Below, in pieces: positions 19,570 through 28,967 of a stretch of DNA of 64,000 bases. Every line of letters starts with the position of its first letter. Position 1 is the first letter of the stretch. Under the pieces are notes generated by a model, which made no database searches, was not told where the DNA came from, and saw only the letters and a list, made by a program, of their open reading frames with translations. The stretch comes from CAYZJR01 sp964503045 (GTDB lineage: Bacteria > Cyanobacteriota > Vampirovibrionia > Obscuribacterales > Obscuribacteraceae): contig CAZCZI010000005.1 in NCBI GenBank assembly GCA_964503045.1, positions 103,816 to 167,815 of the forward strand. Reading direction: 5' to 3'. Made by a program: the position numbers and the translations under genes.

Positions 19570-19936
19570 AGCTCTCTCCAGGTTTTACAGAAGCTGCCAA
19601 GTTATAGATCCAAGAGGATCAACTACAAACTATACATTCATGCAGGGGGGACGGGCTGCGGTGTTCCATTAATAATGCTGTGATTATTGACGGTCGGGTT
19701 GCAAGCAGATCGGCTTGCATCTTGAATACTTTAAACTGGTGGCACCCGTCGGCAATTGGCTGTTCATGAGTTCTTCGCAACTATCTTTCGGTTGTGAGTG
19801 AAAAGATTTTTCTTTTCAATAATTCTTCAAGGGGCTCTTTCTTGGGTTTCTTAGGTATTTTCGCTTTTACCGACCTTGCTGTTATCGATATACTGTGGGC
19901 GCTCGGGCCCTTATTTCGAAGGAAGAAGTAAACAGC
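19570..19936. promoter_or_regulatory. divergent nuoL/nuoM control region
   Basis: 367 bp between the two starts. It contains two short perfect dyads, GATCC-AAGA-GGATC at 19607-19620 and GCAAGC-AGATCG-GCTTGC at 19701-19718, which could be operator half-sites. I cannot place a near-consensus promoter in either direction. Confidence 0.35.
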
Positions 19937-21466
19937 GTGGAACCACAACACCTAGTCTTGTCCCTCTTGTTTATCCCGTTGGGAGCGGCAATTGCAATTG
20001 GGTGCTTGCCTGATGCTTTGTCTCGAAAGTTGAGCATCCTGACGAGCGGATTGATGGTGGCGTTTTCGATGTGGATTTGGTACTGCTTCAAGCCAAACAC
20101 AGCGCTTCAATTCGTCGATCGTTTCACATGGTTTACGCAACCTTTTCCAGTCAATTTCTACGTCGGGGTTGATGGGCTGAGCCTGGCAATGGTCTTGATG
20201 ACAACCATCGTAACCATGGCTGCCGTCATTGCCAGCGACTCCATTAAGACGCGTCCGAAACTTTACTACAGCATGCTGATGCTCTTGACCTTTTCGGTGC
20301 TCGGCGTGTTCTGCTCGCAAGACTTGCTCCAATTCTTCGTCATGTTCGAGTTGGAACTCATCCCCATGTACATCCTGATTGCCGTCTGGGGCGGCGCGCG
20401 CAGGCAATATGCAGCGACCAAGTTTTTGATATATACGTTTTGCGGCGGGTTGTGCATGCTCGCCGGACTGCTCTACATGTATACACAGATCAGCGCGGAA
20501 GGAAATGGCGTGCCGTCATTTGCGATGCAGCTTCTCGCAAATAAATCGCAGGCGCTGCCGAGAATGACGCAAACACTCGCGTGCCTTGGTTTCTTCCTTG
20601 CCTTCATCATCAAGCTTCCATCATTTCCATTCCATACATGGTTGCCTGATGCGCACGTCGAGGCACCAACCCCGATATCAATGATTCTGGCCGGCATTCT
20701 TCTTAAGATGGGATCTTACGGTCTCGTTCGAATCTGCCTGGGCTTCTTCCCCGAGTTTTTCGTCGAGTACGGCCCGTGGGTAATGGCGCTTGGTGCGTTC
20801 AATATAGTTTGGGGTGCAATCGCGTGTCTTGTGCAAACCGACATGAAGCGCATCATCGCATTCTCCAGCGTAAGCCACATGGGATTCATTCTTTTAGGTC
20901 TCGGCGCCCTTCATGGAGCAGCCCTTAGCGGAGCCGTTTTCCAGATGGTGAGCCACGGATTTATTTCGGCAATGCTCTTCTTTTTGGTGGGAACAATCTA
21001 TGAGCGTTGTCACACCAGGCAACTGCCCGAGATTGGCGGCGGTTTGGCGAAGCAGATGCCCTGTCTCTTTTATTTCTGGATGTTTGCGACAATGGCAAAC
21101 CTCGGCTTGCCGGCGTTGTCCGGTTTTGTCGGCGAGACGGCTGTATTTTACGGTTCGTACTCTTCGTACACTGCTCAGCTTTCGGTCAGCGCACCGCTGG
21201 TGCAGGCAGTAATCGCGCTTGCATGTACTGGCGTGATTCTGACAGCGGGCTATATGTTGTGGCTCCTGAAGCGGCTTTTCTATGGTCCGGAACAACCGAA
21301 ATGGGTTGGTCATTTGCATGACGCAACCATGAACGAACGACTTGTAGGATACGGTCTCTCGTTTTTGATTTTGGGACTTGGTATTTATCCGCTGCTTCTC
21401 ACGCACATCTACTGGCAGACTGCTGAAACGATCGCAAGAAACGCGCTGTCCAAGTTGGTGATGTAA
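19937..21466 (+). CDS. nuoM: NADH-quinone oxidoreductase subunit M
   Basis: 509-aa antiporter-like proton-pumping subunit of complex I with about 14 membrane helices. Marks: FFVMFELELIPMYILIAVWGG with the conserved Glu, KLPSFPFHTWLPDAHVEAPTP followed by SMILAGILLKMGSYGLVR, DMKRIIAFSSVSHMGF and a conserved GLPALSGFVGE. The GTG at 19937 is chosen because GGAAGAAG precedes it by 8 nt; another GTG at 19895 has no ribosome site. Divergent from nuoL, whereas these two genes are normally adjacent in one direction. No nuoN/ndhB follows; the next gene is convergent. Confidence 0.92.
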   Translation: MEPQHLVLSLLFIPLGAAIAIGCLPDALSRKLSILTSGLMVAFSMWIWYCFKPNTALQFVDRFTWFTQPFPVNFYVGVDGLSLAMVLMTTIVTMAAVIASDSIKTRPKLYYSMLMLLTFSVLGVFCSQDLLQFFVMFELELIPMYILIAVWGGARRQYAATKFLIYTFCGGLCMLAGLLYMYTQISAEGNGVPSFAMQLLANKSQALPRMTQTLACLGFFLAFIIKLPSFPFHTWLPDAHVEAPTPISMILAGILLKMGSYGLVRICLGFFPEFFVEYGPWVMALGAFNIVWGAIACLVQTDMKRIIAFSSVSHMGFILLGLGALHGAALSGAVFQMVSHGFISAMLFFLVGTIYERCHTRQLPEIGGGLAKQMPCLFYFWMFATMANLGLPALSGFVGETAVFYGSYSSYTAQLSVSAPLVQAVIALACTGVILTAGYMLWLLKRLFYGPEQPKWVGHLHDATMNERLVGYGLSFLILGLGIYPLLLTHIYWQTAETIARNALSKLVM

Positions 21467-21477
21467 AAGGCTCTCAC

Positions 21478-21510
21478 TGATCCTTCAATGATCCTTCAAT
21501 GATCTTTCAC
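21478..21510. repeat. three 11-bp direct repeats at the nuoM/VWA junction
   Basis: TGATCCTTCAA occurs at 21478-21488 and 21489-21499, with a diverged third copy at 21500-21510. The last copies run into the stop region of the convergent VWA gene. Probably slippage rather than a functional site. Confidence 0.5.
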
Positions 21511-22590
21511 TGGTTCCATCTTTTGTAACTCCACCGGCGTCTCGGTGTTGATTGGGTTTGGCGTTGGTTTGTCGGTGTTGGTGTTTGAGTTGGGCTCTTC
21601 AGGCGCTGACGGCTTTATGATCACGCGTCCCGAAACAGCTTGGTTGATGCTGGCAGAGACGCTTTTGATTAGGTCGGCGGCGGTGTTTGCATCGTAGTAC
21701 TTGCCGCCGGACCCTTTGGCGATGCAGTCGAGTTTCTTTCGTGCGTCCGGCTGTCGCTTCAGATCCACGCCCACGACATCTACCTTTAGTTTGATACCAC
21801 GCATCGGCAAAGTCATGATGTAGGCGCAGGGGTCTTGATTGCAGGTGTCTTCTCCGTCTGTGATGAGAATCAAAACTTTTTTGCCGTACACATCTCTGAA
21901 GTCATCTTCGGCAGCTTGTTTGATAGCGTAAGTAAGAGGAGTCATGCCCATCGGTTTGAGTTCTTGCACGCGGCGCATGATCGAACCGCGATTACCGTGA
22001 CCGATCGGAACCATCAAAGCCGACGCGCTACAGTCAAACAGCGGGTTGTCGGGGGTGCGAGTATGACCGAAGACACGCAGTCCGACGTTTACATCGTTTG
22101 GAATTTTGAGCATCGCATCGTGCATCACTTGTTTTGCAGCATCCATTTTTTGGATGCTGCCGCCAAGGTTTTCTTTCATGCTGAACGATGCGTCAAGAAG
22201 AAACAAAATATTGATTGGCCCTGACTCTTCTTGAATATTTCCTTGTATCAAGGCCCCGGACGTGCCGCTTTGCAGAGTGGTAGAACCGGTTCCGCCTTGC
22301 AGAGTAGTAGAACCTGTGCCGCCCTGGAGAGTGGTTGACGCCGTTCCGCCCTGATAATACTGACCGCCTGGATATGGATTTTGTTGATATGGCGGCTGGT
22401 AGCCGTATCGGTTTTGAGGCGGGTATTGCGCTAACGCAGGGAGGGCCATTGAAGCAGCTAGCGCGGAAGCGCTGAACACCGAAGCGGCGAGCGTGGCGGT
22501 TATTGTCACCGCCAGTGGTGCCGGCCTACAAGCTGGAGTTGTCTTTCGCTGCGTCTGTTGCTTTTTGGTCATCATCAGTTTTTGAATCAC
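21496..22590 (-). CDS. secreted von Willebrand factor A domain protein
   Basis: About 364 aa. After a basic N-terminus a hydrophobic signal runs through AVTITATLAASVFSASALAA (about residues 27-46). Next come a Tyr/Pro/Gln-rich linker (YPPQNRYGYQPPYQQNPYP) and four near-identical STTLQGGTG repeats. The VWA domain at ~125-315 has a complete MIDAS: INILFLLDASFSMKEN (DxSxS), MGMTPLTYAI (Thr) and LILITDGEDTCNQDPC (Asp). It therefore should bind a divalent cation and a protein ligand outside the cytoplasm. The tail is Pro/Thr-rich. The start overlaps the 3' end of the CAP gene by 65 bp, so the pair is one transcript; GTG 22590 or ATG 22575/22572 could initiate. Confidence 0.82.
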   Translation of the reverse strand: MIQKLMMTKKQQTQRKTTPACRPAPLAVTITATLAASVFSASALAASMALPALAQYPPQNRYGYQPPYQQNPYPGGQYYQGGTASTTLQGGTGSTTLQGGTGSTTLQSGTSGALIQGNIQEESGPINILFLLDASFSMKENLGGSIQKMDAAKQVMHDAMLKIPNDVNVGLRVFGHTRTPDNPLFDCSASALMVPIGHGNRGSIMRRVQELKPMGMTPLTYAIKQAAEDDFRDVYGKKVLILITDGEDTCNQDPCAYIMTLPMRGIKLKVDVVGVDLKRQPDARKKLDCIAKGSGGKYYDANTAADLIKSVSASINQAVSGRVIIKPSAPEEPNSNTNTDKPTPNPINTETPVELQKMEPVKDH

Positions 22591-25014
22591 CAGATTTCTT
22601 TTCCTGACTGTGCCCTTTCTTATCGTCGTTTTCTTTTGCGGTTTCAGACTGCGAGTAACTTGTTACGACAATTGCGCGTCGACTAATCGGAACCGGTTTG
22701 GGGCTGGACGCGGAAGACGCCCATACAGTTATGTAGTATAGCCCTTCCTTGCCGGAGTTGCTGATCGGAACTTTTCCTGCAAAAGTCGAGCCCTCGACTT
22801 TGATTCCGCCATGAACCGGTATGTCGGACATTGGTTTTGGCTCGCTGGAGGGACCGCTCATTGCGATCAGGGGAGCGGCCAAGGCAACTGGAGGCATAAA
22901 CACACCACCGGCGATGGCGGCAACGATGCCGACCATTTTTAAGGTTCCGATTGCTCTTGAATGATCGCGCTCGGCTCTGGTGCAATAGGCGACGTAGTCT
23001 AGAGGCGGAAAGTAGGGAAGCGCTTCGTCGCTGTCTTCATCGACCGGCTCTGGGCCGTCGTGCAAACCTTCCCATGCGATTGTCACTTTCTCAAATCGAT
23101 ATGGCGAAAGGATGACGCCTTTGACGTCTATCTTGTCACCTACGTGCACTTCCAAGGGAAGCGGCTGCATGATTCCGTGTTTTGTCACCACATCGGTGCA
23201 AGCGGTGATTCGATCGCGTGATCGAGAACGCTCTATCGCGAAGCCGATGTTTCCAGCGTCAATCGAAAGCAGCGCTTCGCGGTCATCTTGTCGATTCATC
23301 ATGACTTTGATTACTTTTGCGACAACGGCTCTATTCATCTTTTCGCTGCCGATGTCTGCTGTTTTCAGCGACACGAGACTTTCGGTTATGGCGTCGAGAC
23401 CACCTGCTTGAGTGTACCTTTGGTCTGGATTGTCGCCCTTCTGATTCTGATGTGATACCACATGTCGCTCCATGAGATCGTGCAGTTGATCGCTGGCGAG
23501 CCGCATGGCAAGCGAATCGGCAGACAAAATGTCTAAGCCGTACTTTTGTCTTTCGTAATTGATCAAATCGATTGCGAATTGAGTGAGGTCTTCTTTTGAG
23601 GCTTCCGCCTGGTTTTCGGGTCGTTGCGCGATTTCATCGAAGTACGAAAGTTGTGGTGGCGCCTGGGGTTCCGCTGCTCCCGATGAGTATGTGTCGTCTG
23701 CCAGCGGCTGCTTCTCGCCGCCGCCCAAAAGGGTTTGCTTGAGGCGTTCGGTGCGGTCGAACAGGGTTTGATCTGTATAGGCTTGTTTGAAAATCGCGTT
23801 TTCGAGTTGGCTCAAACGTTGCTCAACCGGCAGTGCGGGCTGCGCTTGTCCGAAAGTTATCGACTCCATCTCGCCGATTTGCGGGTAGGTGTCTTCAATT
23901 GGCGCACCCTGAGCCGGTTTGATGAACGGACCACTGGAGGGCGTCGAGCCGGGCTTGATGTTTGCAGATGGCGCCAAGCCGTCTGGCGCGGGCGAAGGAA
24001 TAGAGCCGGCTGGTGGCGGTGAGGGCGGCGGAAGAGATCCCGTGTGGGAAGGTCCCGACGGAATCGATGGGCTCATGCCGGCTGGTGGCTTTCCTGTGGC
24101 AGTTTGCGATCCGGTTGCGGGCGGTTGCGAGCCGGTTTTTGACGAACCGGTTGCTTGCGATGCTGTCGGCGGGGCTGCAGTTGCGCCAGAACCAGTTGCG
24201 CCAGTTGCGGAACCACCTGTAGCTGTGCCCGGCGCCTGTCCGTATGCTCCTGGATAGGGCGGTGGGTACGGTGGCGGATAGCCCGTGGGAAAGCCGGCTC
24301 CAGGCATCGGATACCCTGCTGGGGGGTAATAGCCTGGGGTTGGGTAATAGCCCGTGCCTGGCGGATAACTTTCAGGCGGCGGTGCCGATGGGGTAAAGCC
24401 ATACGCTCCTGGAACGGTTCCCGGAGGAGCAACCGGAGGTCCGGGAATTCGGTTGCCGCCAGGCATTATGTACTCTCCTGGTTTTGTCACACCCGCTCCC
24501 GGACGCGATATTCTCAGCCCTGAGTCAGGCTTTCCAGTGGGCGAAGGTGACGGCGGTGGCAATCCACTGTCGCCGGGCTTTCGAGCCGGCGCGGGTGCCG
24601 GTGTAGGAGCCGGTGTAGGAGCCGGTGCGCCGGGAGCTGTCGTCGGCGCGANNNNNNNNNNNNNNNNNNNNNNNNNNNNNNNNNNNNNNNNNNNNNNNNN
24701 NNNNNNNNNNNNNNNNNNNNNNNNNNNNNNNNNNNNNNNNNNNNNNNNNNNGCCGGTGTAGGAGCCGGTGTAGGAGCCGGTGCGCCGGGAGCTGTCGTCG
24801 GCGCGACGGTCGGTGTTAGGGGTTTCAGAAGCTCCAACCCGGGGGGATCCGGCGACTTGTCAGTCGAACGAGATGTCTGAGACCCAGATCTTGATTTCCC
24901 TGAGGCCGCAGCAGTGGCAGCCTTTTTCGCAGCTGCCATGGCGGGCGCGCATGGCACGACCAAGAGCGACAACGCAAGCAAAGACGGTAGGAAGGCTGAC
25001 CGCAAGGTCGCCAT
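22526..25014 (-). CDS. secreted proline-rich CAP/SCP-like domain protein, interrupted by a false gap
   Basis: About 777 aa after removing the 155-bp assembly artefact. Signal peptide: MATLRSAFLPSLLALSLLVV, cleaved near APAMAA. A very long Pro/Gly/Thr/Tyr-rich region (~40-260) follows, then a helical RLxxLE...F module (VEQRLSQLENAIFKQAY, ERLKQTLLGG). A CAP (SCP/PR1-like) domain begins with QFAIDLINYERQKYGLDIL, including HVVSHQNQKGDNPDQRYTQ. A beta-type C-terminal region and a charged Lys/Asp tail finish it. CAP proteins are extracellular; the enzymatic role is unknown. The ATG at 25014 is selected because it opens the signal peptide; the frame extends to 25086. The same stalk-module-effector plan is seen in the metzincin at 3.1-5.3 kb. 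Confidence 0.75.
24652..24751. other. 100-N assembly gap with 55-bp duplicated flanks
   Basis: 24597-24651 and 24752-24806 are identical 55-bp sequences in the Pro/Ala/Thr-coding part of the CAP gene. Removing 155 bp restores one reading frame. Because the flank itself contains GGAGCCGGTGTA-type repeats, a true small copy-number difference is also possible here. Confidence 0.85.
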
Positions 25015-25189
25015 GGAATCGAAATAGAAGGTCTTTGCCGGGGACAACACAGCCGATTCGCTTCCCAGAGGACTCGTTCCTATCAATATTGTGGACTAAA
25101 GCTGTCTTTATGGCACGCTTTGGGTGCCTGCAAAAGTTAATCCTTAGTATTTATGCCCTTAGCCTTCATTAGTTGTCGTCAATTAGTCG

Positions 25190-26077
25190 TCATGCCCGCA
25201 AACAAACCAGAGCCCCTTGCCTTCCGGTTTTGCCACCAGATTGCCGGTGCGAATAGAAAATGTGTGGATTGCATGCAGTGCACAGATTTGACACGTCCAC
25301 CTTGTCGATGCCCGCCTCCAAGAGCTGCATCGCATTGATTGCTTTCAAGTCGGGGCGCGGTTGTTCTGAGTTTCTTGTCACAAGGTTGGTCCCGTCCTTG
25401 ACTGTTGACTCGAGTTTTTGTGCAACGTCCTCGGAGGTTGGATAGCAGCAAGGTTCGATCGCCGGGCCAACCGCTGCGATCATGTCCTTCGTCTCTGCGC
25501 CGCATGAGATGAGGAGCTTCACCCCCTCTTGCGCGATGGCGCTGGCCGTTCCTCTCCAACCCGCATGCATGATGCATGCAAGCCGTGCTTTGCGTGCCAC
25601 CAAAATCACGGGCACGCAATCTGCAAAATGCAGCAGCATCGGACGCTCTTCGAGCCGCGTAGCGAGCCCATCTACAGCTTTTACGTCGGGAGTCTCATCA
25701 ATTGACGTCAACCAGGTCACGTTATTGGAATGAACTTGTCCTGGCACAACTAGGTTTCCAAACTCCAGCGAAAGCGCTTTGCAAAGCCGATCTCGATTAG
25801 CCATCGCATCTTTGCGATCGCTGTCGTCATCAATGTGTCTGCCAAGATTGAACGAGTCGAGCGGTGCTCGTGATGCCCCACCACTGCGGGTGGTGAAAGC
25901 GTGCGTCAATTTTTTCTCTTCTTTCAAAAGAGGAGAGAACATCAGAGTCAGACCGTCAATGGTCTCAGTCAGCCATTCTTGTGTAGTAATGTTTTTGGTG
26001 GAACAGGAGGGTTGATTCATATAGTGTGATTCGCACGAAACATTTGAAGCTGTCGAGTTAGAGCCAGATTCTTTCAT
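25190..26077 (-). CDS. pgeF: peptidoglycan editing factor / multicopper polyphenol oxidase family (YfiH)
   Basis: 295 aa, laccase-domain (DUF152) family. Known members act as purine nucleoside phosphorylase/deaminase-like enzymes or correct misincorporated Ser in peptidoglycan precursors. Marks: HAFTTRSGGAS, VVPGQVHSNNV, LHFADCVPVILVARK, ACIMHAGWRGT, AAVGPAIEPCCY and TACNPHIFYSHR. The metal-binding His and Cys residues (QVH, ADC, HAG) are all present. An extra ~50-residue Ser/Thr-rich N-terminus precedes the domain, so a later start is possible. Its start overlaps the stop of the upstream SDR (ATGA), so the two are co-translated. Confidence 0.88.
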   Translation of the reverse strand: MKESGSNSTASNVSCESHYMNQPSCSTKNITTQEWLTETIDGLTLMFSPLLKEEKKLTHAFTTRSGGASRAPLDSFNLGRHIDDDSDRKDAMANRDRLCKALSLEFGNLVVPGQVHSNNVTWLTSIDETPDVKAVDGLATRLEERPMLLHFADCVPVILVARKARLACIMHAGWRGTASAIAQEGVKLLISCGAETKDMIAAVGPAIEPCCYPTSEDVAQKLESTVKDGTNLVTRNSEQPRPDLKAINAMQLLEAGIDKVDVSNLCTACNPHIFYSHRQSGGKTGRQGALVCLRA

Positions 26078-26934
26078 GAACTAAGTGAGAGTCCTCCGCA
26101 AATATTTACCGCCTGACCGGTGATGCTGCGTGCTTTGTCGCTGCACAGATAGGCGACGAAACTCGCTACTTCTGCCGGTTCTACAAATCGTTGTTGAGGA
26201 ATCGATAACCGCGCAATCTCTTTGGATTGTGCAGGATCGATATTGTTGAGTTTGCACCACTGCTGATCGTGAAGCTGATTCTGAGCCATATCAGTGTCAA
26301 CCCATCCCGGGCACACGGCATTGACGGTGATGCCTTTAGTTGCGACTTCCAGCGCCAGCGATTGCGTCAAACCAATCAGACCGAACTTGGTTGCCGAATA
26401 CGCCGCACCGTACGCCTCGCCTTGCTTGCCGGAGATCGAAGATATATTTATTATGCGACCCCAACCTTGCCGAATCATTCCATCGAGGACGCTGCGAGCT
26501 GCACGTAAAGCGCTTGTAAGATTTGTGTCGATGATTTCAGTCCAGACGGAAAGCGAGTGGTCGCGCACTTCTTGGGTTTTGTAGATGCCGCAGTTGTTCA
26601 CCAGAATCGATACCGTCGTCCATTGCTTCTCTAACTCACTTATAGCATTCTCCAAACTGTTGGGCTTGCTCAAGTCACAAGAAATTGCAACACACGCATT
26701 GTGCGGCGAAAGCGCCTCAATTTCAGCCTTTACGGAATCGAGTGCCACTTTATCTCTTGCAATCAAGGCGACATTTGCGCCATCGCTTGCCAGTTCTAAC
26801 GCTATTGCTTTGCCGATGCCCCGGCTCGCGCCCGTCACCAATGCCAACTTCCCACTCAAAGGGCGCACTAATGGCTGTCTTTCATCGTGTGCGGATTTCT
26901 TTTCTTGATTTGCGTGTGTTTCTTTGATGGTCAA
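26074..26934 (-). CDS. short-chain dehydrogenase/reductase, FabG-like
   Basis: 286 aa, classical SDR. Cofactor motif VTGASRGIGKAIALEL; NNCG in place of NNAG; catalytic Ser in INISSISG; YSATK for Tyr and Lys; and NAVCPGWVDTDM. The C-terminus SITGQAVNICGG is typical of 3-oxoacyl-ACP reductase and 3-hydroxybutyrate dehydrogenase relatives. The substrate cannot be assigned. About 25 residues (Lys/Glu/His-rich) precede the Rossmann fold, and the TTG at 26934 lacks a ribosome site, so the true start may be internal. Upstream of pgeF with ATGA overlap. Confidence 0.85.
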   Translation of the reverse strand: MTIKETHANQEKKSAHDERQPLVRPLSGKLALVTGASRGIGKAIALELASDGANVALIARDKVALDSVKAEIEALSPHNACVAISCDLSKPNSLENAISELEKQWTTVSILVNNCGIYKTQEVRDHSLSVWTEIIDTNLTSALRAARSVLDGMIRQGWGRIINISSISGKQGEAYGAAYSATKFGLIGLTQSLALEVATKGITVNAVCPGWVDTDMAQNQLHDQQWCKLNNIDPAQSKEIARLSIPQQRFVEPAEVASFVAYLCSDKARSITGQAVNICGGLSLSS

Positions 26935-27389
26935 TTTATGTGTTGCTCAAATTTTTGGGTTGCTTGTTGAGAGTATTTTGGCGATGTGTATATAAAAGGA
27001 TTTGTTTGTATATAAACAAAGATGAGTCTCGGAGCCGCATGAGTCAGGTTGAGGATATTTTAGCTGCTTGAGCATAAATTGATAATCAGCGTACGAGCGA
27101 GTTTTATCAATGCGTATATGTTGGAAATATGCAAAAATGTGATTTTGTCCATCTCTCGAAAGCGTTGTGTGGACAGTGATTTGATGGTTTCTAAGGGGAG
27201 TTAGGAACGTTTCAGATAGCTGGGCGGGAACATTGCTAAACTTTGGTGGTCTATTAGGTCTAGTTTTTGAATGCTCGATTGAGCGTGGGAGACGATGCAA
27301 GCGGAAGCTGAATAAGCGCGTGCGTGTCGAGTACCGAGTACCGAGTACAAAAGGTTAGTAGTAATAGCCACAGCGGCTAATTAAAGGAC
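26935..27389. other. AT-richer intergenic stretch
   Basis: About 455 bp with no convincing gene. An open frame on the minus strand (26947-27300) lacks any domain or ribosome site and I do not call it. Short direct repeats occur: TGTATATAAA twice near 26985-27015, and GAGTACC in tandem near 27330. This region should hold the promoters of the SDR and of the secreted protein at 27396. Confidence 0.35.
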
Positions 27390-27395
27390 ATGATC

Positions 27396-28589
27396 ATGAA
27401 ATCTTCTCTGAATCGTACCCTCATTGCTGGTGCTCTTGTTCTCAGCCAAACCTTGTTTTTGACACCGTTTACAGCGTTTGCCGCTGACAGCTCGGTAAGA
27501 ATTGCAGGACAAGCTGTGATTACAAATGTTGCTAGCTCGGGTTCAATTACTTCCGTTAAGCGCGCTGAAACAGTGCAAACGAATCTAGACAACGCGCTTG
27601 TCGCCGCCAAAGACAGAACACCAGCGTCGGTCAACATCACTTACGTGAAGGGTCTGCCAGTAATTACACTTGGTGGCTATCAAGTAATCACCGTCGATGG
27701 TGGCGATGCCAAAGCCAATGGAACAACTCCAGCAGTATTGGCGAAGCGCTGGGCAGACGGAATTCGCAACATGCTTCGCGATCAAGACAGCATCGACAGC
27801 TATGTGGCGCAACTCTCCGGCGATTATTCCTCTTCGGCTCCTGCTGCTAATCGTCAACAATCAGTGAACTATGGTGGCAATCAATACGCGCAACCGCAGC
27901 CACAAGCTAACTATCCACCTCCCGGCGGATACGCTCAACAGCCACCCGGCGGCTATCGTCAAGGCCGGGTCGCTTATGCTCCTGCGGGACTCGTGATGCA
28001 GATCAGTCTTAATACATCTATCGCTACTCAAGCTGCAAAAGCCGGCGACATGATTCAAGCAACCGTCAGCCAAACCGTTATGTTGGGTGATTCCAACATT
28101 CCGGCCGGTTCTACAATCATCGGCAATATCACCGAAGCACAAGCCGGACGCATGCTCGGCCGCTCGGGAAGCCTCGGAATCAAGTTCAACAGACTGCGCA
28201 CTCCAGATGGAATTGAAACTCCAATCTCCGCCCATCTCGTCGGCGGCATTGGCAAATATGCTGATGCAGGAAGCGATCAAGATGACCTAGTGAAGGGCGA
28301 AACCTGGAAGGGTAAAGCAGTACAAGCTGGTGTCAGAGGACTCGTCGGAGCCGGCAGTGGAGCCGCGTTGGGCACCGCAGTTGGTGCAATCGCAGGCGGC
28401 GGCAGAGGCGCAGGACGCGGTGCTTGGTCAGGAACAGCCATCGGTGGCGGTCTCGGCGTTGCACAAAGCGTGCTGTTGCGTAAAGGAAAAGACGTAGTCA
28501 TTCCTTCCGGTACTCAATTGCAACTGCAATTGGATGCTCCAGTTAGCATCGCCGGTGGTGGTACCGCTCCTTACGTGGGCGCCTACTAA
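27396..28589 (+). CDS. secreted protein with shared beta-domain and glycine-zipper C-terminus
   Basis: 397 aa. AAGGA lies 7 nt before the ATG at 27396, so that codon is preferred to the ATG at 27390. Signal peptide MKSSLNRTLIAGALVLSQTL, cleaved near AFAADS. A ~110-residue alpha/beta domain follows, then a Pro/Gln/Tyr linker. Next comes a beta-rich domain (~200-290: MQISLNTSIATQAAKAGDMI, LGDSNIPAGSTIIGNI, LGIKFNRLRTPDGIETPIS). A Gly/Ala-rich glycine-zipper stretch (GAGSGAALGTAVGAIAGGG) leads to a last strand pair (VIPSGTQLQLQLD). The beta domain resembles one in the convergent gene at 29131-30792. No function can be named; an envelope role is likely. Confidence 0.7.
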   Translation: MKSSLNRTLIAGALVLSQTLFLTPFTAFAADSSVRIAGQAVITNVASSGSITSVKRAETVQTNLDNALVAAKDRTPASVNITYVKGLPVITLGGYQVITVDGGDAKANGTTPAVLAKRWADGIRNMLRDQDSIDSYVAQLSGDYSSSAPAANRQQSVNYGGNQYAQPQPQANYPPPGGYAQQPPGGYRQGRVAYAPAGLVMQISLNTSIATQAAKAGDMIQATVSQTVMLGDSNIPAGSTIIGNITEAQAGRMLGRSGSLGIKFNRLRTPDGIETPISAHLVGGIGKYADAGSDQDDLVKGETWKGKAVQAGVRGLVGAGSGAALGTAVGAIAGGGRGAGRGAWSGTAIGGGLGVAQSVLLRKGKDVVIPSGTQLQLQLDAPVSIAGGGTAPYVGAY

Positions 28590-28613
28590 TTAGCGATAGG
28601 CTAGAATAGACTT

Positions 28614-28651
28614 GAAAGCACCGTCTGATACTGCGGTGCTTTCCTTTTTTT
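28614..28651 (+). terminator. Rho-independent terminator of the 27396-28589 gene
   Basis: A perfect 10-bp stem, GAAAGCACCG and CGGTGCTTTC, with a 10-nt loop, is followed by a T-run of seven. It lies 25 bp after the stop codon. Confidence 0.92.
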
Positions 28652-28750
28652 GTCTGTGTCGTTTGTTTGGATTTTTTTTGTTCTCATTTTTTTGGGTTGT
28701 CATTTGATGTTGATTCAACACCTCGATGGGTCGATTTTTGCTTTCAGTTT

Positions 28751-28967
28751 TTGCGGAGCAAAGATGGTAAGCGCCACCGAAGTGGGACCGCAAAGCCCAT
28801 CTAGTCGCGCTTTTGCGGGGTGTGCTTTCTGGCGCTTACGTGCATTGTTCCGCAAGTATTGTTGCGGAGCAAAGATGGTAAGCGCCACCGAAGTGGGACC
28901 GCAAAGCCCATCTAGTCGCGCTTTTGCGGGGTGTGCTTTCTGGCGCTTACGTGCATTGTTCCGCAAG
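28751..28967. repeat. 111-bp palindromic tandem repeat, at least two copies, truncated by a gap
   Basis: Copy 1 is 28751-28861; copy 2 (28862-28967) is identical over 106 bp and runs into the gap. Each unit is an imperfect palindrome centred near 28803 with three nested, evenly spaced stems: TTGCGGA/TCCGCAA, GTAAGCGCCA/TGGCGCTTAC and CCGCAAA/TTTGCGG. The unit length is a multiple of three, so both strands stay open as repetitive frames, which is probably accidental. It lies in the convergent space between two secreted-protein genes. No match to a named element is known to me. Confidence 0.9.

Noticed and set aside
26947..27300. Minus-strand frame of 117 codons between the SDR and the secreted protein
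   Set aside because: No ribosome site, no domain and unusual composition in an AT-richer spacer; probably chance.
28751..28967. CRISPR array
   Set aside because: Units are contiguous 111-bp repeats without unique spacers and no cas gene is present.
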